Source: a bacterium
GTDB taxonomy: Bacteria; Pseudomonadota; Gammaproteobacteria; Burkholderiales; Burkholderiaceae_C
Direction: 5' to 3'
Length of the DNA stretch: 64,000 bases
Assembly: GCA_030824555.1 (NCBI GenBank)
Contig: JAVBXK010000016.1
Coordinates: forward strand, 88,759-152,758
The translations under genes and the position numbers were made by a program. The number at the start of each line of letters is the position of its first letter. Positions within the stretch are counted from its first letter, which is position 1. This document shows positions 25,567 to 35,329 of the stretch, one piece after another. The notes under the pieces were generated by a model that saw nothing but the letters and a program-made list of their open reading frames with translations, searched no databases and had not been told where the DNA came from.

Positions 25567-26454
25567 ATGGGTTGCATGACCACCCATACGCCAGCCAGCA
25601 TCTTCAACGCCGACCTGCATTGCCATTCGGTGGTATCCGACGGCACCTTGACCCCTGAGGAACTGGCAGCCCGCGCCAAGGCAAATGGTGTGGAATTGTG
25701 GTCACTGACCGACCACGATGAAGTGGGTGGCCAGCACCGGGCCATGGCGGCAGCCAGGGCCGTGGGGTTGCCTTACCTGACCGGTACCGAAATTTCAGTG
25801 ACGTTTGCCAGCGTCACGGTCCACATCGTAGGCCTGGGCTTTGACCCCGATCACCCGGCCCTGGTGCAGGGTTTGGCCCGTACCCGGGGCGGGCGCGACG
25901 AACGCGCGCAGGAAATGAGCGATCAACTGGCGGCCGTGGGCATACACGGTGCATTCGAAGGCGCACTGAAGTACGCGGGCAACCCCGAACTGATTTCGCG
26001 CACACACTTTGCCCGTTACCTGGTTGAAACGGGCGTGTGTGCCGACACCTACGAGGTGTTCCGCCGTTTCCTGACGGAAGGCAAGCCCGGTTTCGTACCC
26101 CACCGCTGGGCCAAGCTGGCCGATGCCGTGCGCTGGATACGCGAGGCAGGCGGCGTGGCCGTCATTGCCCACCCCGCCCGTTACGATCACAGCCCCACAG
26201 CCGAGTACGCGCTGTTCTCCGAATTCGTGGGCCATGGCGGCCAGGGTGTTGAAGTGGTGACCGGCAGCCACAGCCCTGACGAATACGTCACCTATGCCGA
26301 CATGGCCCAGGAATTTGGTCTGGCCGCCTCGCGCGGCAGCGACTTCCACAGCCCCGACGAAAGCCACACCGATCTGGGCGCACTGCCCAACCTGCCGGGC
26401 AAACTCACGCCGGTGTGGACGCTGCTGGCCGATCGCATCCATTGGCCGCAATGA
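25567..26454 (+). CDS. PHP domain phosphoesterase (RNase AM/YciV type)
   Basis: 295 residues of the PHP family. Metal ligands are visible as DLHCHSVVSDG near the start, the TDHD motif, HFARYL and the HPARYDH segment, ending in GSDFHSP. Relatives remove 3'-phosphate from 3',5'-bisphosphate nucleosides or trim RNA 5' ends. ATG 25576 (MTTHTPAS) is an equally good start. Its stop overlaps the start of the next transporter gene by 4 bases. Confidence 0.85.
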   Translation: MGCMTTHTPASIFNADLHCHSVVSDGTLTPEELAARAKANGVELWSLTDHDEVGGQHRAMAAARAVGLPYLTGTEISVTFASVTVHIVGLGFDPDHPALVQGLARTRGGRDERAQEMSDQLAAVGIHGAFEGALKYAGNPELISRTHFARYLVETGVCADTYEVFRRFLTEGKPGFVPHRWAKLADAVRWIREAGGVAVIAHPARYDHSPTAEYALFSEFVGHGGQGVEVVTGSHSPDEYVTYADMAQEFGLAASRGSDFHSPDESHTDLGALPNLPGKLTPVWTLLADRIHWPQ

Positions 26455-27332
26455 GCCATCGGCAGGGGCTGGGCATTGCATACCTGATCTGTGCAGTGGC
26501 GTGTTTTGTGGTGCTGGACACCACAGTGAAGTACGTGACGGTGGCCGTGCCGGTGCTGGTGGCCGTGTGGTTTCGGTACCTGTTTCAGGCGGTAGCGGTC
26601 ACGCTGTCTGTGCTCCCGTCGCAACGACGACACTTGATGCGCACCGCGCACCCGCGCTTCCAGCTGCTGCGCGGCGTGCTGCTGCTGGCGGTCAGCCTGC
26701 TCGCGTTCTGGAGTGTCAGTCTGATGCCGGTCGGCGAATTCACGGCCATCGTGATGCTGACGCCACTGGCCGTGACACTGGCCGCAGCGGTGTTTCTGAA
26801 AGAGCGGGTCGACGTGCTGCGCTGGGCATTGGTGGGAGGCGGGTTTCTGGGTGCGATGCTGATCATCCGCCCCGGCGGACAGCTGGCGGGCTGGGTCACG
26901 CTGCTGCCTTTGCTGATGGTGGCGTTGTACGCAGCGTTTCAGATCCTGACCAGCAAACTGGCCCGCACCGAAAACCCCATGACACTGCACTTCTATACCG
27001 GCTGGGTGGGCGCGCTCGCCATGACCTTGGTGCTGCCTTGGGCCTGGACCGCCTTGCCCGACCTCGCCACCTTGGCTTGGCTGTGCCTGATCGGACTGGC
27101 TGGCACGGTGGGGCACTTTCTGTTGATTCTGGCTTACGGCCACGCACCTGCCAGCCGCCTCAGCCCCTACCTGTACGCTCAAATTGGCTTTGCCATGCTG
27201 GCTGGGTGGCTGGTGTTCGACCACGTGCCTGGGCCGCTTGAATGGCTGGGCGTGGGGCTGATCGTGTGCAGTGGTGTGACCGCTGCCTGGCTGGCCGCCC
27301 GCGAAGCAGCGGGTCCAGCGCCGCGTGCCTGA
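26451..27332 (+). CDS. DMT superfamily (EamA) transporter
   Basis: 293 residues with about ten spans in two EamA repeats (first repeat about 8-135, second 145-280). The PVGEFTAIVMLTPLAVTL loop is typical. ATG 26451 overlaps the PHP gene's stop (ATGA). It is not closely similar to the EamA protein at 2202. The substrate is unknown. Confidence 0.86.
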   Translation: MSHRQGLGIAYLICAVACFVVLDTTVKYVTVAVPVLVAVWFRYLFQAVAVTLSVLPSQRRHLMRTAHPRFQLLRGVLLLAVSLLAFWSVSLMPVGEFTAIVMLTPLAVTLAAAVFLKERVDVLRWALVGGGFLGAMLIIRPGGQLAGWVTLLPLLMVALYAAFQILTSKLARTENPMTLHFYTGWVGALAMTLVLPWAWTALPDLATLAWLCLIGLAGTVGHFLLILAYGHAPASRLSPYLYAQIGFAMLAGWLVFDHVPGPLEWLGVGLIVCSGVTAAWLAAREAAGPAPRA

Positions 27333-27387
27333 TCGGTATGCAGGGGAAACCCCTTGACATGGCACACTCCGGCCTCAACTTGCCGAC

Positions 27388-28548
27388 ATGCTGATCATGA
27401 AACGAACCTGGCTCCTGTTCACACAAACCGTCACCGTGCTACTGGCTGCGTATTTCGTGGTGGCCACGCTGAAACCGCAATGGCTTGACAGAAAGCCCCG
27501 GCTGTCATCGGTGGTTCCGGTGCTGGAGGCCCCGGCGCAGTCAGCTGCCGAACTGGACGCCACAGGCGTGCACTCCTTCCGCAAAGCCGCGCAAGTGGCG
27601 TCGGCTGCGGTGGTGAGCATCAGCACCAGCAAGGCGCCGCAGCGCCACCCGAACCAGTCTGACCCGTGGTTCCGGTTTTTCTTCGGTGAACAGGCCAACA
27701 GCCAGCCACAATCGGGGTTGGGGTCGGGGGTGGTCGTCAGCCCCGCCGGTTACTTGCTGACCAACAACCACGTGGTTGAAGGTGCGGATGACATTGAAGT
27801 AATGTTCAACGATGGCTCGGTGGTGAAGGCCACTGTCATCGGCACCGACCCCGAAACCGATCTTGCCGTGCTAAAGGTGCCCCGCGATGGCCTGCAAGCC
27901 ATCACCCTGGGTGACTCCGATGCACTGCAAGTCGGCGACCCGGTGCTGGCAGTGGGCAACCCCTTCGGCGTGGGTAAAACCGTGACCAGTGGCATCGTCA
28001 GTGCGCTGGGTCGCTCGCAACTGGGCATCAATACGTTTGAAAACTTCATCCAGACCGATGCCGCCATCAACCCCGGCAACTCGGGTGGTGCGCTGGTGGA
28101 CCTGGCTGGCAACCTGGTGGGCATCAACACCGCCATCTACTCGCGCTCGGGTGGCTCAATGGGCATCGGGTTTGCCATCCCGACATCGACAGCCCGCGCG
28201 GTGATGGAGTCCATCGTTCAGGATGGCAAGGTCACACGGGGCTGGATCGGTGTCGAACCCCGCGAACTGAGCCCCGAGCTGGCCGAAACGTTCGGATTGA
28301 AGCAGGCAAGCGGCGTCATCATCACCGGGGTGCTGCAAAACGGCCCAGCAGCGCAAGCGGGCTTGCGCCCTGGCGATTTGATTCTGAAGGTGGACGGTCA
28401 CGCAGTGAGCACCGTGCCCGAGTTGCTGTCGCGCGTGGCGGCCCTCAAGCCCGGCGAGCAAGCTGCACTGCTGGTTCAACGCCAGCAAACCGAGACCACG
28501 CTGACCGTGGTGCCTGGGCGGCGCAACCCTGTGACACCACGCCAGTGA
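27388..28548 (+). CDS. DegS/DegQ-like trypsin-like serine protease with one PDZ domain
   Basis: 386 residues. One N-terminal hydrophobic segment (WLLFTQTVTVLLAAYFVVA) anchors or exports the protein, followed by a trypsin-like domain with His128 (NNHVVEG), Asp158 (DPETDLAVLK) and Ser232 (NPGNSGG), then a single PDZ domain (GVIITGVLQNGPAAQAGLRPGD). One PDZ and a membrane anchor fit DegS, which cleaves anti-sigma RseA, although beta-proteobacterial relatives at this position are often general HtrA proteases. ATG 27397 is an alternative start. It converges with tatC. Confidence 0.88.
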   Translation: MLIMKRTWLLFTQTVTVLLAAYFVVATLKPQWLDRKPRLSSVVPVLEAPAQSAAELDATGVHSFRKAAQVASAAVVSISTSKAPQRHPNQSDPWFRFFFGEQANSQPQSGLGSGVVVSPAGYLLTNNHVVEGADDIEVMFNDGSVVKATVIGTDPETDLAVLKVPRDGLQAITLGDSDALQVGDPVLAVGNPFGVGKTVTSGIVSALGRSQLGINTFENFIQTDAAINPGNSGGALVDLAGNLVGINTAIYSRSGGSMGIGFAIPTSTARAVMESIVQDGKVTRGWIGVEPRELSPELAETFGLKQASGVIITGVLQNGPAAQAGLRPGDLILKVDGHAVSTVPELLSRVAALKPGEQAALLVQRQQTETTLTVVPGRRNPVTPRQ

Positions 28549-28559
28549 TGCGCGCACAC

Positions 28560-28580
28560 AGCGCCGATGAGCTGGGCGCT
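28560..28580. terminator. Stem-loop between the DegS-like gene and tatC
   Basis: AGCGCC (28560-28565) pairs with GGCGCT (28575-28580) around a 9-base loop, in the 70-base gap between two convergent genes. No T-run; termination is an inference. Confidence 0.35.
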
Positions 28581-28618
28581 CGCGACCTGGGCCGTCTCTA
28601 GCTGCGGCCTTGGTGATG

Positions 28619-29413
28619 TCAGTTGCCTGGCGATGCGGTGTCGTCAGTATCCGCTGGGGCCATCTTGCGCATGTAGCGTGCACCGATGATGCCCAGTTCG
28701 TACAGCACACACATTGGCAAGGCCAGCGCAAGCTGCGAAATCACATCGGGTGGCGTGACCACGGCTGCAATGACGAACGACAGCACCACGAAGTAGCCCC
28801 TGAAGTCCTTGAGTTTGTCGACCGTGACGATGTTGAACCGCACCAGCAGCACCACAACAATGGGCACCTGAAAGGCCATGCCGAATGCCAGGTACAGCGA
28901 CAGGATGGCCTCTACATAGGATGCGATGTCTGGTGTGGCCGCCACAGCTTCTGGCGTGAAGCTTTGGATGAACCCGAACATCCGGTCGAGCACGAAAAAC
29001 TGGACGAAACCGATGCCGATGTAGGCGAGCAAACTGCCGAAAATGATCAGTGGCAGCGCAAAATGTTTCTCGTGACTGTAAAGCCCCGGTGCCACAAATG
29101 CCCAGGCCTGGTACATGAGCCAAGGCAGCGCCAGCAGCACACCCGCCATCATCAGCACCTTGAGGGGCACAAAAAACGGCGTGAACACACCCACCGCAAT
29201 CAGCTTGGCATCGGGTGGCATGTGTGCGCGAATGGGCACGGCAAGGAGATCGATCAGACCCGACGGGCCAGGCCAGACTGCCAGCAGCGCCATGCACACG
29301 GCCACACCGGCCAGTGCGTACACCATCCGGTCACGCAGTTCGATCAGGTGCTGGACAAAAGGCTGCTCGGTACCGGCAAGTTCGTCTTGCGGCCCACTGG
29401 ATGGATCGGACAT
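28619..29413 (-). CDS. tatC: Twin-arginine translocase subunit TatC
   Basis: 264 residues with six spans; the N-terminal FVQHLIELRDRM and the periplasmic FVAPGLYSHEKHF loop are hallmark TatC segments that bind the twin-arginine signal. Start ATG 29413 lies 12 bases after the tatB stop. It completes the tatABC set at the end of the his operon. Confidence 0.95.
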   Translation of the reverse strand: MSDPSSGPQDELAGTEQPFVQHLIELRDRMVYALAGVAVCMALLAVWPGPSGLIDLLAVPIRAHMPPDAKLIAVGVFTPFFVPLKVLMMAGVLLALPWLMYQAWAFVAPGLYSHEKHFALPLIIFGSLLAYIGIGFVQFFVLDRMFGFIQSFTPEAVAATPDIASYVEAILSLYLAFGMAFQVPIVVVLLVRFNIVTVDKLKDFRGYFVVLSFVIAAVVTPPDVISQLALALPMCVLYELGIIGARYMRKMAPADTDDTASPGN

Positions 29414-29425
29414 GAATTCTCAACG

Positions 29426-29926
29426 TCAGGGTAGTCGGGACTTGGGCCGAAAGCGTGCCACGCGGGCCGCGCCAGACTGCACGCGCGCCTTCACGCCGTT
29501 GCGGGCCTTGTACCACTGGGGCACGGCTTTTTGCTTGACGCGCCAGTTTTTGTCGGGGTTTTTGTAGGCGGGCACCAGGGGTTGCCCCAGATCGGACAGG
29601 GCATCGCTGTGCCCCATCGCGCCCATGGACGACGGGCTGCTGTACTCGTTGGTGGCGTCGGACCACGATTTTTCGAAGTCGGAAGCCGATGTCTGCACGG
29701 ACGATGCCACGTCTTTGGCGGCACCCTCCATCGTCTCCTTCATTTTCTTGAGTTCTTCAAGTTCGATGGAGCGGCTGACCTCGGCCTTCACATCGGCCAC
29801 GTAGCGCTGCGCCTTGCCCAGCAAGGCCCCCACCGTGCGGGCCACCTTGGGCAGCTTTTCAGGGCCGATGACGATCAACGCCACCGCGCCGATCATGGCC
29901 AGCTTGGAAATACCCAGGTCAATCAT
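29426..29926 (-). CDS. tatB: Twin-arginine translocase subunit TatB
   Basis: 166 residues: one N-terminal span ([20 protein letters not shown]), the GPEKLP turn, an amphipathic helix ([19 protein letters not shown]) and a variable charged tail. With TatC it forms the receptor for folded Tat substrates. A 45-base gap separates it from tatA. Confidence 0.95.
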   Translation of the reverse strand: MIDLGISKLAMIGAVALIVIGPEKLPKVARTVGALLGKAQRYVADVKAEVSRSIELEELKKMKETMEGAAKDVASSVQTSASDFEKSWSDATNEYSSPSSMGAMGHSDALSDLGQPLVPAYKNPDKNWRVKQKAVPQWYKARNGVKARVQSGAARVARFRPKSRLP

Positions 29927-29971
29927 GTGTCACCCCCACTTGGCACAGCGGGTGTTGTCGGCAAACGCCCA

Positions 29972-30217
29972 TCAGGACTTGGTCCTGGCTTCGACATCGA
30001 TAGTGGTTTTCTCGACGGCAGCCTGGGTCACTTGCGGCTTGGCCGCAGTGGCAGCCGCTTCGTCGGCTGGGGGTTGACCGCCTTCTTTCATGCCGTCCTT
30101 GAAACCCTTGACCGCACCACCCAGGTCGGAACCCAGGTTTTTGAGTTTCTTGGTGCCAAACACCAGTATCACCACCACCAAAACGATCAACCAGTGCCAA
30201 ATGGAAAGACTGCCCAT
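29972..30217 (-). CDS. tatA: Twin-arginine translocase subunit TatA
   Basis: 81 residues: the N-terminal span ([17 protein letters not shown]), the [10 protein letters not shown] hinge, an amphipathic helix and a polar tail. It forms the translocation pore with TatBC. A strong ribosome site (AGGAGAA) precedes ATG 30217. Confidence 0.95.
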   Translation of the reverse strand: MGSLSIWHWLIVLVVVILVFGTKKLKNLGSDLGGAVKGFKDGMKEGGQPPADEAAATAAKPQVTQAAVEKTTIDVEARTKS

Positions 30218-30327
30218 GAAATTCTCCTGTGAGCTGTGTGAATTGGGCCCTGACGGGCCACACTGAGCGGATTCTAAGCGGTGGGGAGTATGCCCACGAC
30301 CTTGTCAGCCTGCACGCAAGGCCGCTG

Positions 30328-30687
30328 TCAACCTTTGAGCCAGGGCCTTGGGCCACCCATGACGTGGATGTGCAGATGGTGCACTTCCTGCCCACCTTCG
30401 GCGCCGGTGTTGGCCACGATGCGAAAACCGCCTTCCGGATACGGCCGACACCCTTGCTCCAGCGCCAGCTTGGGGGCCAATGCAAGCATGCGCCCCAGCA
30501 GTGCCTGGTGCTCTGGGCCCACATGCGCCAGCGACGTGATGTGTGCCTTCGGGATCATCAGAAAATGAACCGGTGCCCAGGGATTGATGTCATGGAAGGC
30601 AAACATCTCGTCGTCTTCGTAGACCTTGCGGCTGGGGATTTTGCCAGCGGCGATCTTGCAGAAAATGCAGTTGTCATCAGTGCTCAT
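30328..30687 (-). CDS. HIT family (HINT-type) nucleotide hydrolase
   Basis: 119 residues: CIFCKI near the start with the zinc-site Cys pair, and the histidine triad HHLHIHVMGG near the end. Such proteins hydrolyse AMP-lysine and similar phosphoramidates. The start MSTDDN (ATG 30687) is chosen because an in-frame upstream extension is not conserved in character. It lies between the his genes and tatA, a layout common in Burkholderiales. Confidence 0.92.
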   Translation of the reverse strand: MSTDDNCIFCKIAAGKIPSRKVYEDDEMFAFHDINPWAPVHFLMIPKAHITSLAHVGPEHQALLGRMLALAPKLALEQGCRPYPEGGFRIVANTGAEGGQEVHHLHIHVMGGPRPWLKG

Positions 30688-30731
30688 GGGGCAGCTCGTG
30701 TGTCTTGGGGTCTGGTGCAGGGGTTCGAAAA

Positions 30732-31118
30732 TCAGTTGTCCATGGGCCGACCAGCATTCATGCCGATCATGCCCTTGACGATGCGGTACAAAAACCAGAT
30801 GGAAATCAGCCACCACGCCAGCATGCCGGGCACCAGCAACAGCACCCACAACGGCGAGGTCAGCACGTACAGCCCCCCCACGATGAACACCGTGCGGATG
30901 CGCCAAGTGAAATGGCTTTCGTGCCAGGTGCCGACAGCATCACCACGCTTGATGAAGTCAATCAGCAACGCCAGCAGCAGCAAGCCCACACCCGCCTGGG
31001 CACCAGGCAGAACAGCCGACACGGCCACCACCAAGTGCAAGATGTAGCTGACCAGACCCACGTTGTTGAGTGAGCGCAGGCGCGCCACGTCAGGACGGGC
31101 ATCTTCAATGTCGTTCAT
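30732..31118 (-). CDS. Small membrane protein, DUF4870-like
   Basis: 128 residues with three predicted spans (about 20-55, 70-95 and 98-118) and the HESHFTWRIRTVF segment typical of this uncharacterised family. AGGAG lies 8 bases before ATG 31118, which decides the start. It begins 2 bases after the hisE stop and is thus part of the his transcript. Function unknown. Confidence 0.78.
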   Translation of the reverse strand: MNDIEDARPDVARLRSLNNVGLVSYILHLVVAVSAVLPGAQAGVGLLLLALLIDFIKRGDAVGTWHESHFTWRIRTVFIVGGLYVLTSPLWVLLLVPGMLAWWLISIWFLYRIVKGMIGMNAGRPMDN

Positions 31119-31120
31119 GC

Positions 31121-31522
31121 TCACGCTCCTGTTTCGCCCGCGCGGGCCTGGGCCTTGCGAAGCGCTTTTTCTTCCAAACCGCTCAGGCCTTCGCGGCGCA
31201 CCAGTTCGGCCACCACGTCGTCGGGGCTGAGGCCGTAGTGCGCCAGCGCGATCATGCTGTGAAACCACAGATCAGCCACCTCGCCCACCAAAGGCTGCGT
31301 GCTGGCACCGTGGTCGGCATCTTTGGCCGCCATGACCACTTCCGTGGCCTCTTCACCGATTTTCTTCAGGAAGGCGTCCGGCCCTTTGTGCAGCAGACGC
31401 GACACGTAGCTTTTTTCGGGGTCTCCGCCGTTGGCGGGTTTGCGGCTTTCGATCACCTGTGCAAGGCGGCTCAGGGCATCGGTGGTGCACAAGGCGGATT
31501 GACTGGGGTTGGATGGGGTCAT
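31121..31522 (-). CDS. hisE: Phosphoribosyl-ATP pyrophosphatase
   Basis: 133 residues of the all-alpha MazG-like HisE family, catalysing step 2 of histidine synthesis (PR-ATP to PR-AMP). The metal-binding helices show [24 protein letters not shown] and [10 protein letters not shown] segments. The enzyme is separate from HisI, as usual in beta-proteobacteria. A 70-base spacer to hisI holds a worn copy of the AT-rich repeat. Confidence 0.94.
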   Translation of the reverse strand: MTPSNPSQSALCTTDALSRLAQVIESRKPANGGDPEKSYVSRLLHKGPDAFLKKIGEEATEVVMAAKDADHGASTQPLVGEVADLWFHSMIALAHYGLSPDDVVAELVRREGLSGLEEKALRKAQARAGETGA

Positions 31523-31537
31523 GGGGGCTCAGATGGC

Positions 31538-31574
31538 AATAAAACAGCGGCTTTCAAGCCCTCACCGCACTTGC
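31538..31574. repeat. Degenerate AT-rich dispersed repeat, copy E
   Basis: The hisI-hisE spacer contains AAAACAGCGGCTTTCAAGC and GCACTTGCTATGAG, partly matching the element's GCTT/AAGC core. Much decayed. Confidence 0.25.
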
Positions 31575-31592
31575 TATGAGGTTTGCACGGGC

Positions 31593-31985
31593 TCACTTGT
31601 AAATGTGCTCGGGGTCTTTCAGGACAGGCTCAACGGGTGCCCAACCTGATGGTGTGAGTGACTGGAAGAAACAGCTGTGGCGACCGGTGTGGCAGGCGAT
31701 GCCGGGCTCGTGACCCAGCTGGGTGACTTTGAGCAGCACCACGTCGTTGTCGCAATCCAGGCGGATGTCGTGCACGGTCTGAACATGGCCAGATTCTTCG
31801 CCTTTGAACCACAACCGATTGCGTGAACGGCTGAAGTACACGGCTCGCTTGAGCTCGGCCGTTTTGGCCAGCGCCTCGCGGTTCATCCACGCGAACATCA
31901 GCACGTCGCCACTGTGCGCTTCCTGGGCAATGACAGGCACCAAGCCCAGTGCATCCCATTTGATGTCGTCCAACCAATTATTCAT
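31593..31985 (-). CDS. hisI: Phosphoribosyl-AMP cyclohydrolase
   Basis: 130 residues. The zinc and Mg motifs [11 protein letters not shown] and HTGRHSCFF, plus [16 protein letters not shown], are all present. It opens the purine ring of PR-AMP (step 3). The start lies inside an AT-rich repeat copy, 51 bases after the hisF stop. Confidence 0.95.
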   Translation of the reverse strand: MNNWLDDIKWDALGLVPVIAQEAHSGDVLMFAWMNREALAKTAELKRAVYFSRSRNRLWFKGEESGHVQTVHDIRLDCDNDVVLLKVTQLGHEPGIACHTGRHSCFFQSLTPSGWAPVEPVLKDPEHIYK

Positions 31986-31986
31986 A

Positions 31987-32038
31987 TATTAATAGCGATG
32001 AATGCAATACCATAAAGCGGTAAATGCATTTTTTATTT
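31987..32038. repeat. AT-rich dispersed repeat, copy F, between hisF and hisI
   Basis: The spacer consists of TAATAGCGATGAATGC, ATACCATAAAGCGG and a T-rich end, matching the TAGC...AAGCG...T-run layout. Confidence 0.45.
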
Positions 32039-32837
32039 AAATTCTGACCGGGATGCCGCGCTCGGCCATGCGCGCCTTGGCCTGCGCCACGGTGTACTCG
32101 CCATAGTGGAAGATGCTGGCGGCCAGTACCGCGTCGGCACCACCTTGCTGCACACCGTCAGCCAGGTGGTCCAAATTGCCCACGCCGCCCGACGCGATGA
32201 CGGGCACCTCGACCGAGTCCGACACGGCGCGGGTCAGTGCCAAGTCGAAGCCCGATTTGGTGCCATCGCGGTCCATGCTGGTCAGCAGAATTTCACCGGC
32301 CCCGCGGTGCGCCATGTCCACCGCCCAGGCCAGTGCATCCAGCCCGGTGTTCTTGCGGCCACCATGGCTGAACACGTCCCAGCCAGGCCCCACTGGCAGG
32401 CCGTGTGCGCCCAGGCGCTGCTCGTCTGCGGGGGTGCGGCGCTTGGCATCGATGGCCACCACGATGCACTGCGAGCCGTATTTGGCCGACGCATCGTTGA
32501 TGACCTGCGGGTTGGCAATGGCCGCCGAGTTGAAGCTGGTTTTGTCGGCACCTGCGTTGAGCAGGCGGCGCACGTCTTCGACCGTGCGCACGCCACCGCC
32601 CACCGTCAGCGGGATGAACACCTGGCTGGCCACGGCTTCGATGATGTGCAGGATGAGGTCCCGCCCGTCGCTGGTGGCGGTGATGTCGAGAAAGGTGAGT
32701 TCATCAGCCCCCTGCTCGTTGTAGCGCGCGGCGATTTCGACCGGGTCACCGGCATCACGCAGTTCGACAAAGTTGACACCCTTCACCACGCGACCACCGG
32801 TCACGTCAAGGCAGGGGATGATGCGTTTGGCCAGCAT
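32037..32837 (-). CDS. hisF: Imidazole glycerol phosphate synthase cyclase subunit HisF
   Basis: 266 residues, a half-barrel-duplicated TIM barrel. [16 protein letters not shown] carries the N-terminal catalytic Asp, and VVAIDAKRR carries the second. With HisH it makes IGP and AICAR from PRFAR and glutamine-derived ammonia. A short insert after [18 protein letters not shown] is slightly longer than usual. Confidence 0.96.
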   Translation of the reverse strand: MLAKRIIPCLDVTGGRVVKGVNFVELRDAGDPVEIAARYNEQGADELTFLDITATSDGRDLILHIIEAVASQVFIPLTVGGGVRTVEDVRRLLNAGADKTSFNSAAIANPQVINDASAKYGSQCIVVAIDAKRRTPADEQRLGAHGLPVGPGWDVFSHGGRKNTGLDALAWAVDMAHRGAGEILLTSMDRDGTKSGFDLALTRAVSDSVEVPVIASGGVGNLDHLADGVQQGGADAVLAASIFHYGEYTVAQAKARMAERGIPVRI

Positions 32838-32849
32838 GTGTTTGAGGAA

Positions 32850-32908
32850 TTAATTGTAAAAATGGTGCTTCACGCATATTTCATGCGCAAACATTGCTAT
32901 CAAATATC
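32850..32908. repeat. AT-rich dispersed repeat, copy G, between the mutarotase gene and hisF
   Basis: AAAAATGGTGCTTCACGCATATTTCATGCGC and then TTGCTATCAAATA: poly-A end, hairpin core and the TAGC-type end (inverted) are recognisable. Confidence 0.5.
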
Positions 32909-33830
32909 AGGCCACTTCCAGCCGTTGCCAACCACACCACGTGGCCCCTGTCGGCACGGTCACGGCTGTGTTGATGGCAGCGGCTTCCACGCACAGCATG
33001 TGCTGGTGTCCATTTTCAGGCATGTCGGCCAGGCGTGCGCACAGGTCTGCGCCCGGATTCCAGACAACCGTGTCTGCAAACGTGGCGCTTTGGCTGATGC
33101 GCAGGCGTTGCCCCCCATCCTGGAGGCAAAGGGGGTTGGGTGCGGCCGCGTAGACACGGTCGAATTCACCGTCGAAAGCCAGCTGTTCAGGTGCAAAGCC
33201 GTGCACATCGGTCACGGCATTCCATTCGGCCTGGCCATCCAGGCCGCTCAGCTTGGCACGGCGGACATCGTCCACCGCCAGGTACGTGTGCAAGGCACCG
33301 GTGAAGGACAGCGCCGCAGCGGTGTCGTCAGCCGTGGCGCGGTTGGTCACTTCCAGCGTGACCTGCAACGCGCCCGGTGCCAGCGCCAGTTTGAGGACGG
33401 CCGCAAACCGACAAGGCCACCACTCGCGGGTGGTGGGGGTGTCGGTCAAACACAGGGACAGCACAGCATGGCCGTCAATCTCGACCGACTCGCCACTGGA
33501 TTGCCACGCCAGGTTGCGGGCAAAACCGTGCTTGACCAGCGGGCCACGCTGGTTGAACTGGGGGAAACACACGGGCACACCACCCCGGATGGCAGATTGG
33601 CCGTCGAAGTGGGCTTTCTTGCTCAGAAACAGGCGCTCACGCCCCTGCGCCACCCATGACAGCACCTGTGCCCCATGCAGGCTGACCAGAACCGAGTCGC
33701 CTTGCGCCAGCGTCAGGCGCAAAGCCGGTTGGCCATGGAACTCGACAGGTTGACAGGTTGCTGCCAGCGCACGCGCCTTTGCACCACCCAAGGCACCCGA
33801 CCCGCCGCAGCCGGGCGGCACATCAGCCAT
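32907..33830 (-). CDS. D-hexose-6-phosphate mutarotase (YeaD-like)
   Basis: 307 residues of the aldose-1-epimerase superfamily, YeaD branch. Characteristic blocks are [31 protein letters not shown] and [13 protein letters not shown]; the catalytic His and Glu fall in these. It interconverts anomers of hexose-6-phosphates. Its start overlaps the hisA stop by 8 bases (ATGGCTGA), so it is translationally coupled inside the his operon between hisA and hisF. Confidence 0.88.
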   Translation of the reverse strand: MADVPPGCGGSGALGGAKARALAATCQPVEFHGQPALRLTLAQGDSVLVSLHGAQVLSWVAQGRERLFLSKKAHFDGQSAIRGGVPVCFPQFNQRGPLVKHGFARNLAWQSSGESVEIDGHAVLSLCLTDTPTTREWWPCRFAAVLKLALAPGALQVTLEVTNRATADDTAAALSFTGALHTYLAVDDVRRAKLSGLDGQAEWNAVTDVHGFAPEQLAFDGEFDRVYAAAPNPLCLQDGGQRLRISQSATFADTVVWNPGADLCARLADMPENGHQHMLCVEAAAINTAVTVPTGATWCGWQRLEVA

Positions 33831-34563
33831 TGAGGTCGTCGGCCAGCCGCTGGGCAGCTTCGAAATCGAGGTCACCGCTGTAAATAGAGCGGCCACAGAT
33901 CACACCCTCCACACCTTCACCTTCAACGGCACACAGTGCGCGGATGTCTTCCATGTTGGACAGCCCACCCGATGCGATGACCGGGATGCTGAGCGCCTGC
34001 GCCAGTTTGACCGTGGCGTCGATGTTGATGCCACTGAGCATGCCGTCGCGACCAATGTCGGTGTAAATGATGGATTCGACACCGTAGTCTTGGAATTTTT
34101 TGCCCAGATCGACCACCTCGTGGCCGGTGAGCTTGCTCCAGCCATCGGTGGCCACTTTGCCATCTTTGGCGTCCAGCCCCACGATGATGTGGCCGCCGAA
34201 AGCCGTGCAGGCGTCCTGCAAAAAGCCGGGGTTCTTGACCGCTGCGGTGCCGATGATGACGTAGCGCAGGCCGGCATCCAGATAGCGCTCGATGGTGTCC
34301 ATGTCGCGGATGCCACCACCCAGTTGCACCTCCACCTCGTCGCCCACTTCTTTCAGGATGCGTTTGATGGCGGTCTCATTTTTGGGCTTGCCAGCGAACG
34401 CGCCGTTCAAGTCCACCAGGTGGATGCGCCGCGCGCCTTTGTCCACCCAGCTTCTGGCCACCGCCGCAGGGTCTTCCCCGAACACAGTGGTCTGGTCCAT
34501 GTCGCCCTGTTTGAGGCGAACACACTGGCCGTCTTTCATGTCAATGGCGGGAATGAGCAACAT
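33823..34563 (-). CDS. hisA: ProFAR isomerase HisA
   Basis: 246-residue TIM barrel. [13 protein letters not shown] carries the first catalytic Asp, and [11 protein letters not shown] the second. It opens the ribose ring of ProFAR by Amadori rearrangement (step 4). It is separated from hisH by 58 bases without other features. Confidence 0.96.
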   Translation of the reverse strand: MLLIPAIDMKDGQCVRLKQGDMDQTTVFGEDPAAVARSWVDKGARRIHLVDLNGAFAGKPKNETAIKRILKEVGDEVEVQLGGGIRDMDTIERYLDAGLRYVIIGTAAVKNPGFLQDACTAFGGHIIVGLDAKDGKVATDGWSKLTGHEVVDLGKKFQDYGVESIIYTDIGRDGMLSGINIDATVKLAQALSIPVIASGGLSNMEDIRALCAVEGEGVEGVICGRSIYSGDLDFEAAQRLADDLNG

Positions 34564-34621
34564 GGCTGGAAAGTGATGAGTAAGGGATGAACAAAGGAAA
34601 AGATACCGGAAAACACGCCCG

Positions 34622-35284
34622 TCAGGGCTGCCAGTTCAGGAAGTTGCGGTACAGCTGCAAGCCCTGATCGGCGCTTTTCTCGGGGTGAAACTGGGCCGCA
34701 AAAATGTTGTCGCGTGCAATGGCCGCCGAAAAGCGGTGACCGTAATCGGTTTCACCCACACTGTGAACCACCTGGGCAGGGCGCGCGTGGTAGCTGTGCA
34801 CAAAATAGAAATACGAACCGTCGGGCACGCCCGCCCATATCGGGTGAGAAGGGCCGCGGCCCAGTGCGTGGTACACACGGTTCCACCCCATCTGCGGCAC
34901 TTTGAAGCGGCTGCCATCGGACTGCAAGCGGCCTTGCAACTGGAACCTGACCACCTCGCCGGGAATCAGGCCCAAGCCCGCGCAGGGGCCTTCTTCGCTG
35001 CGATCGAGCAGCATCTGCATGCCCACACACACGCCGAACAGCGGTTTGTGGGCCGCTGCGTGCAACACCGCATCGAGCAGCCCCGATTGCGCCAATTCGC
35101 TCATGCAGTCGGCCATGTGCCCCTGCCCAGGCAACACCACACGCTCGGCAGCAAACACATCGTGCGCGCTGGAGGTGACGCGCACCTCGACATCTTCGGC
35201 CTGAGCCACGTGCATCACAGCCTGGGACACGGAGCGGAGATTGCCGCTGCCATAGTCCACCACCGCCACCATTCTTCGGGTCAT
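34622..35284 (-). CDS. hisH: Imidazole glycerol phosphate synthase glutaminase subunit HisH
   Basis: 220 residues, class I glutamine amidotransferase. Nucleophile Cys lies in [13 protein letters not shown]; the His/Glu pair is in [15 protein letters not shown]. It feeds ammonia to His[11 protein letters not shown] at the N-terminus is the oxyanion-region motif. Confidence 0.96.
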   Translation of the reverse strand: MTRRMVAVVDYGSGNLRSVSQAVMHVAQAEDVEVRVTSSAHDVFAAERVVLPGQGHMADCMSELAQSGLLDAVLHAAAHKPLFGVCVGMQMLLDRSEEGPCAGLGLIPGEVVRFQLQGRLQSDGSRFKVPQMGWNRVYHALGRGPSHPIWAGVPDGSYFYFVHSYHARPAQVVHSVGETDYGHRFSAAIARDNIFAAQFHPEKSADQGLQLYRNFLNWQP

Positions 35285-35329
35285 GAGAAATCTTGTGTCA
35301 AGGTCAGTCGAAAAACGGCATTCGGCCGA

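Noticed and set aside
27333..27387. TTGACA as a -35 box for the DegS-like gene
   Set aside because: No acceptable -10 at 16-18 bases and no sigma-E-like GGAACTT element; left unannotated.
30700..30735. GGTTCGAAA-like T-loop suggesting a tRNA
   Set aside because: No acceptor stem, anticodon arm or D arm could be folded around it.
31538..32908. Possible CRISPR-like array because AT-rich repeats recur in the his region
   Set aside because: Copies are irregularly spaced, diverged and separated by whole genes; no cas genes.
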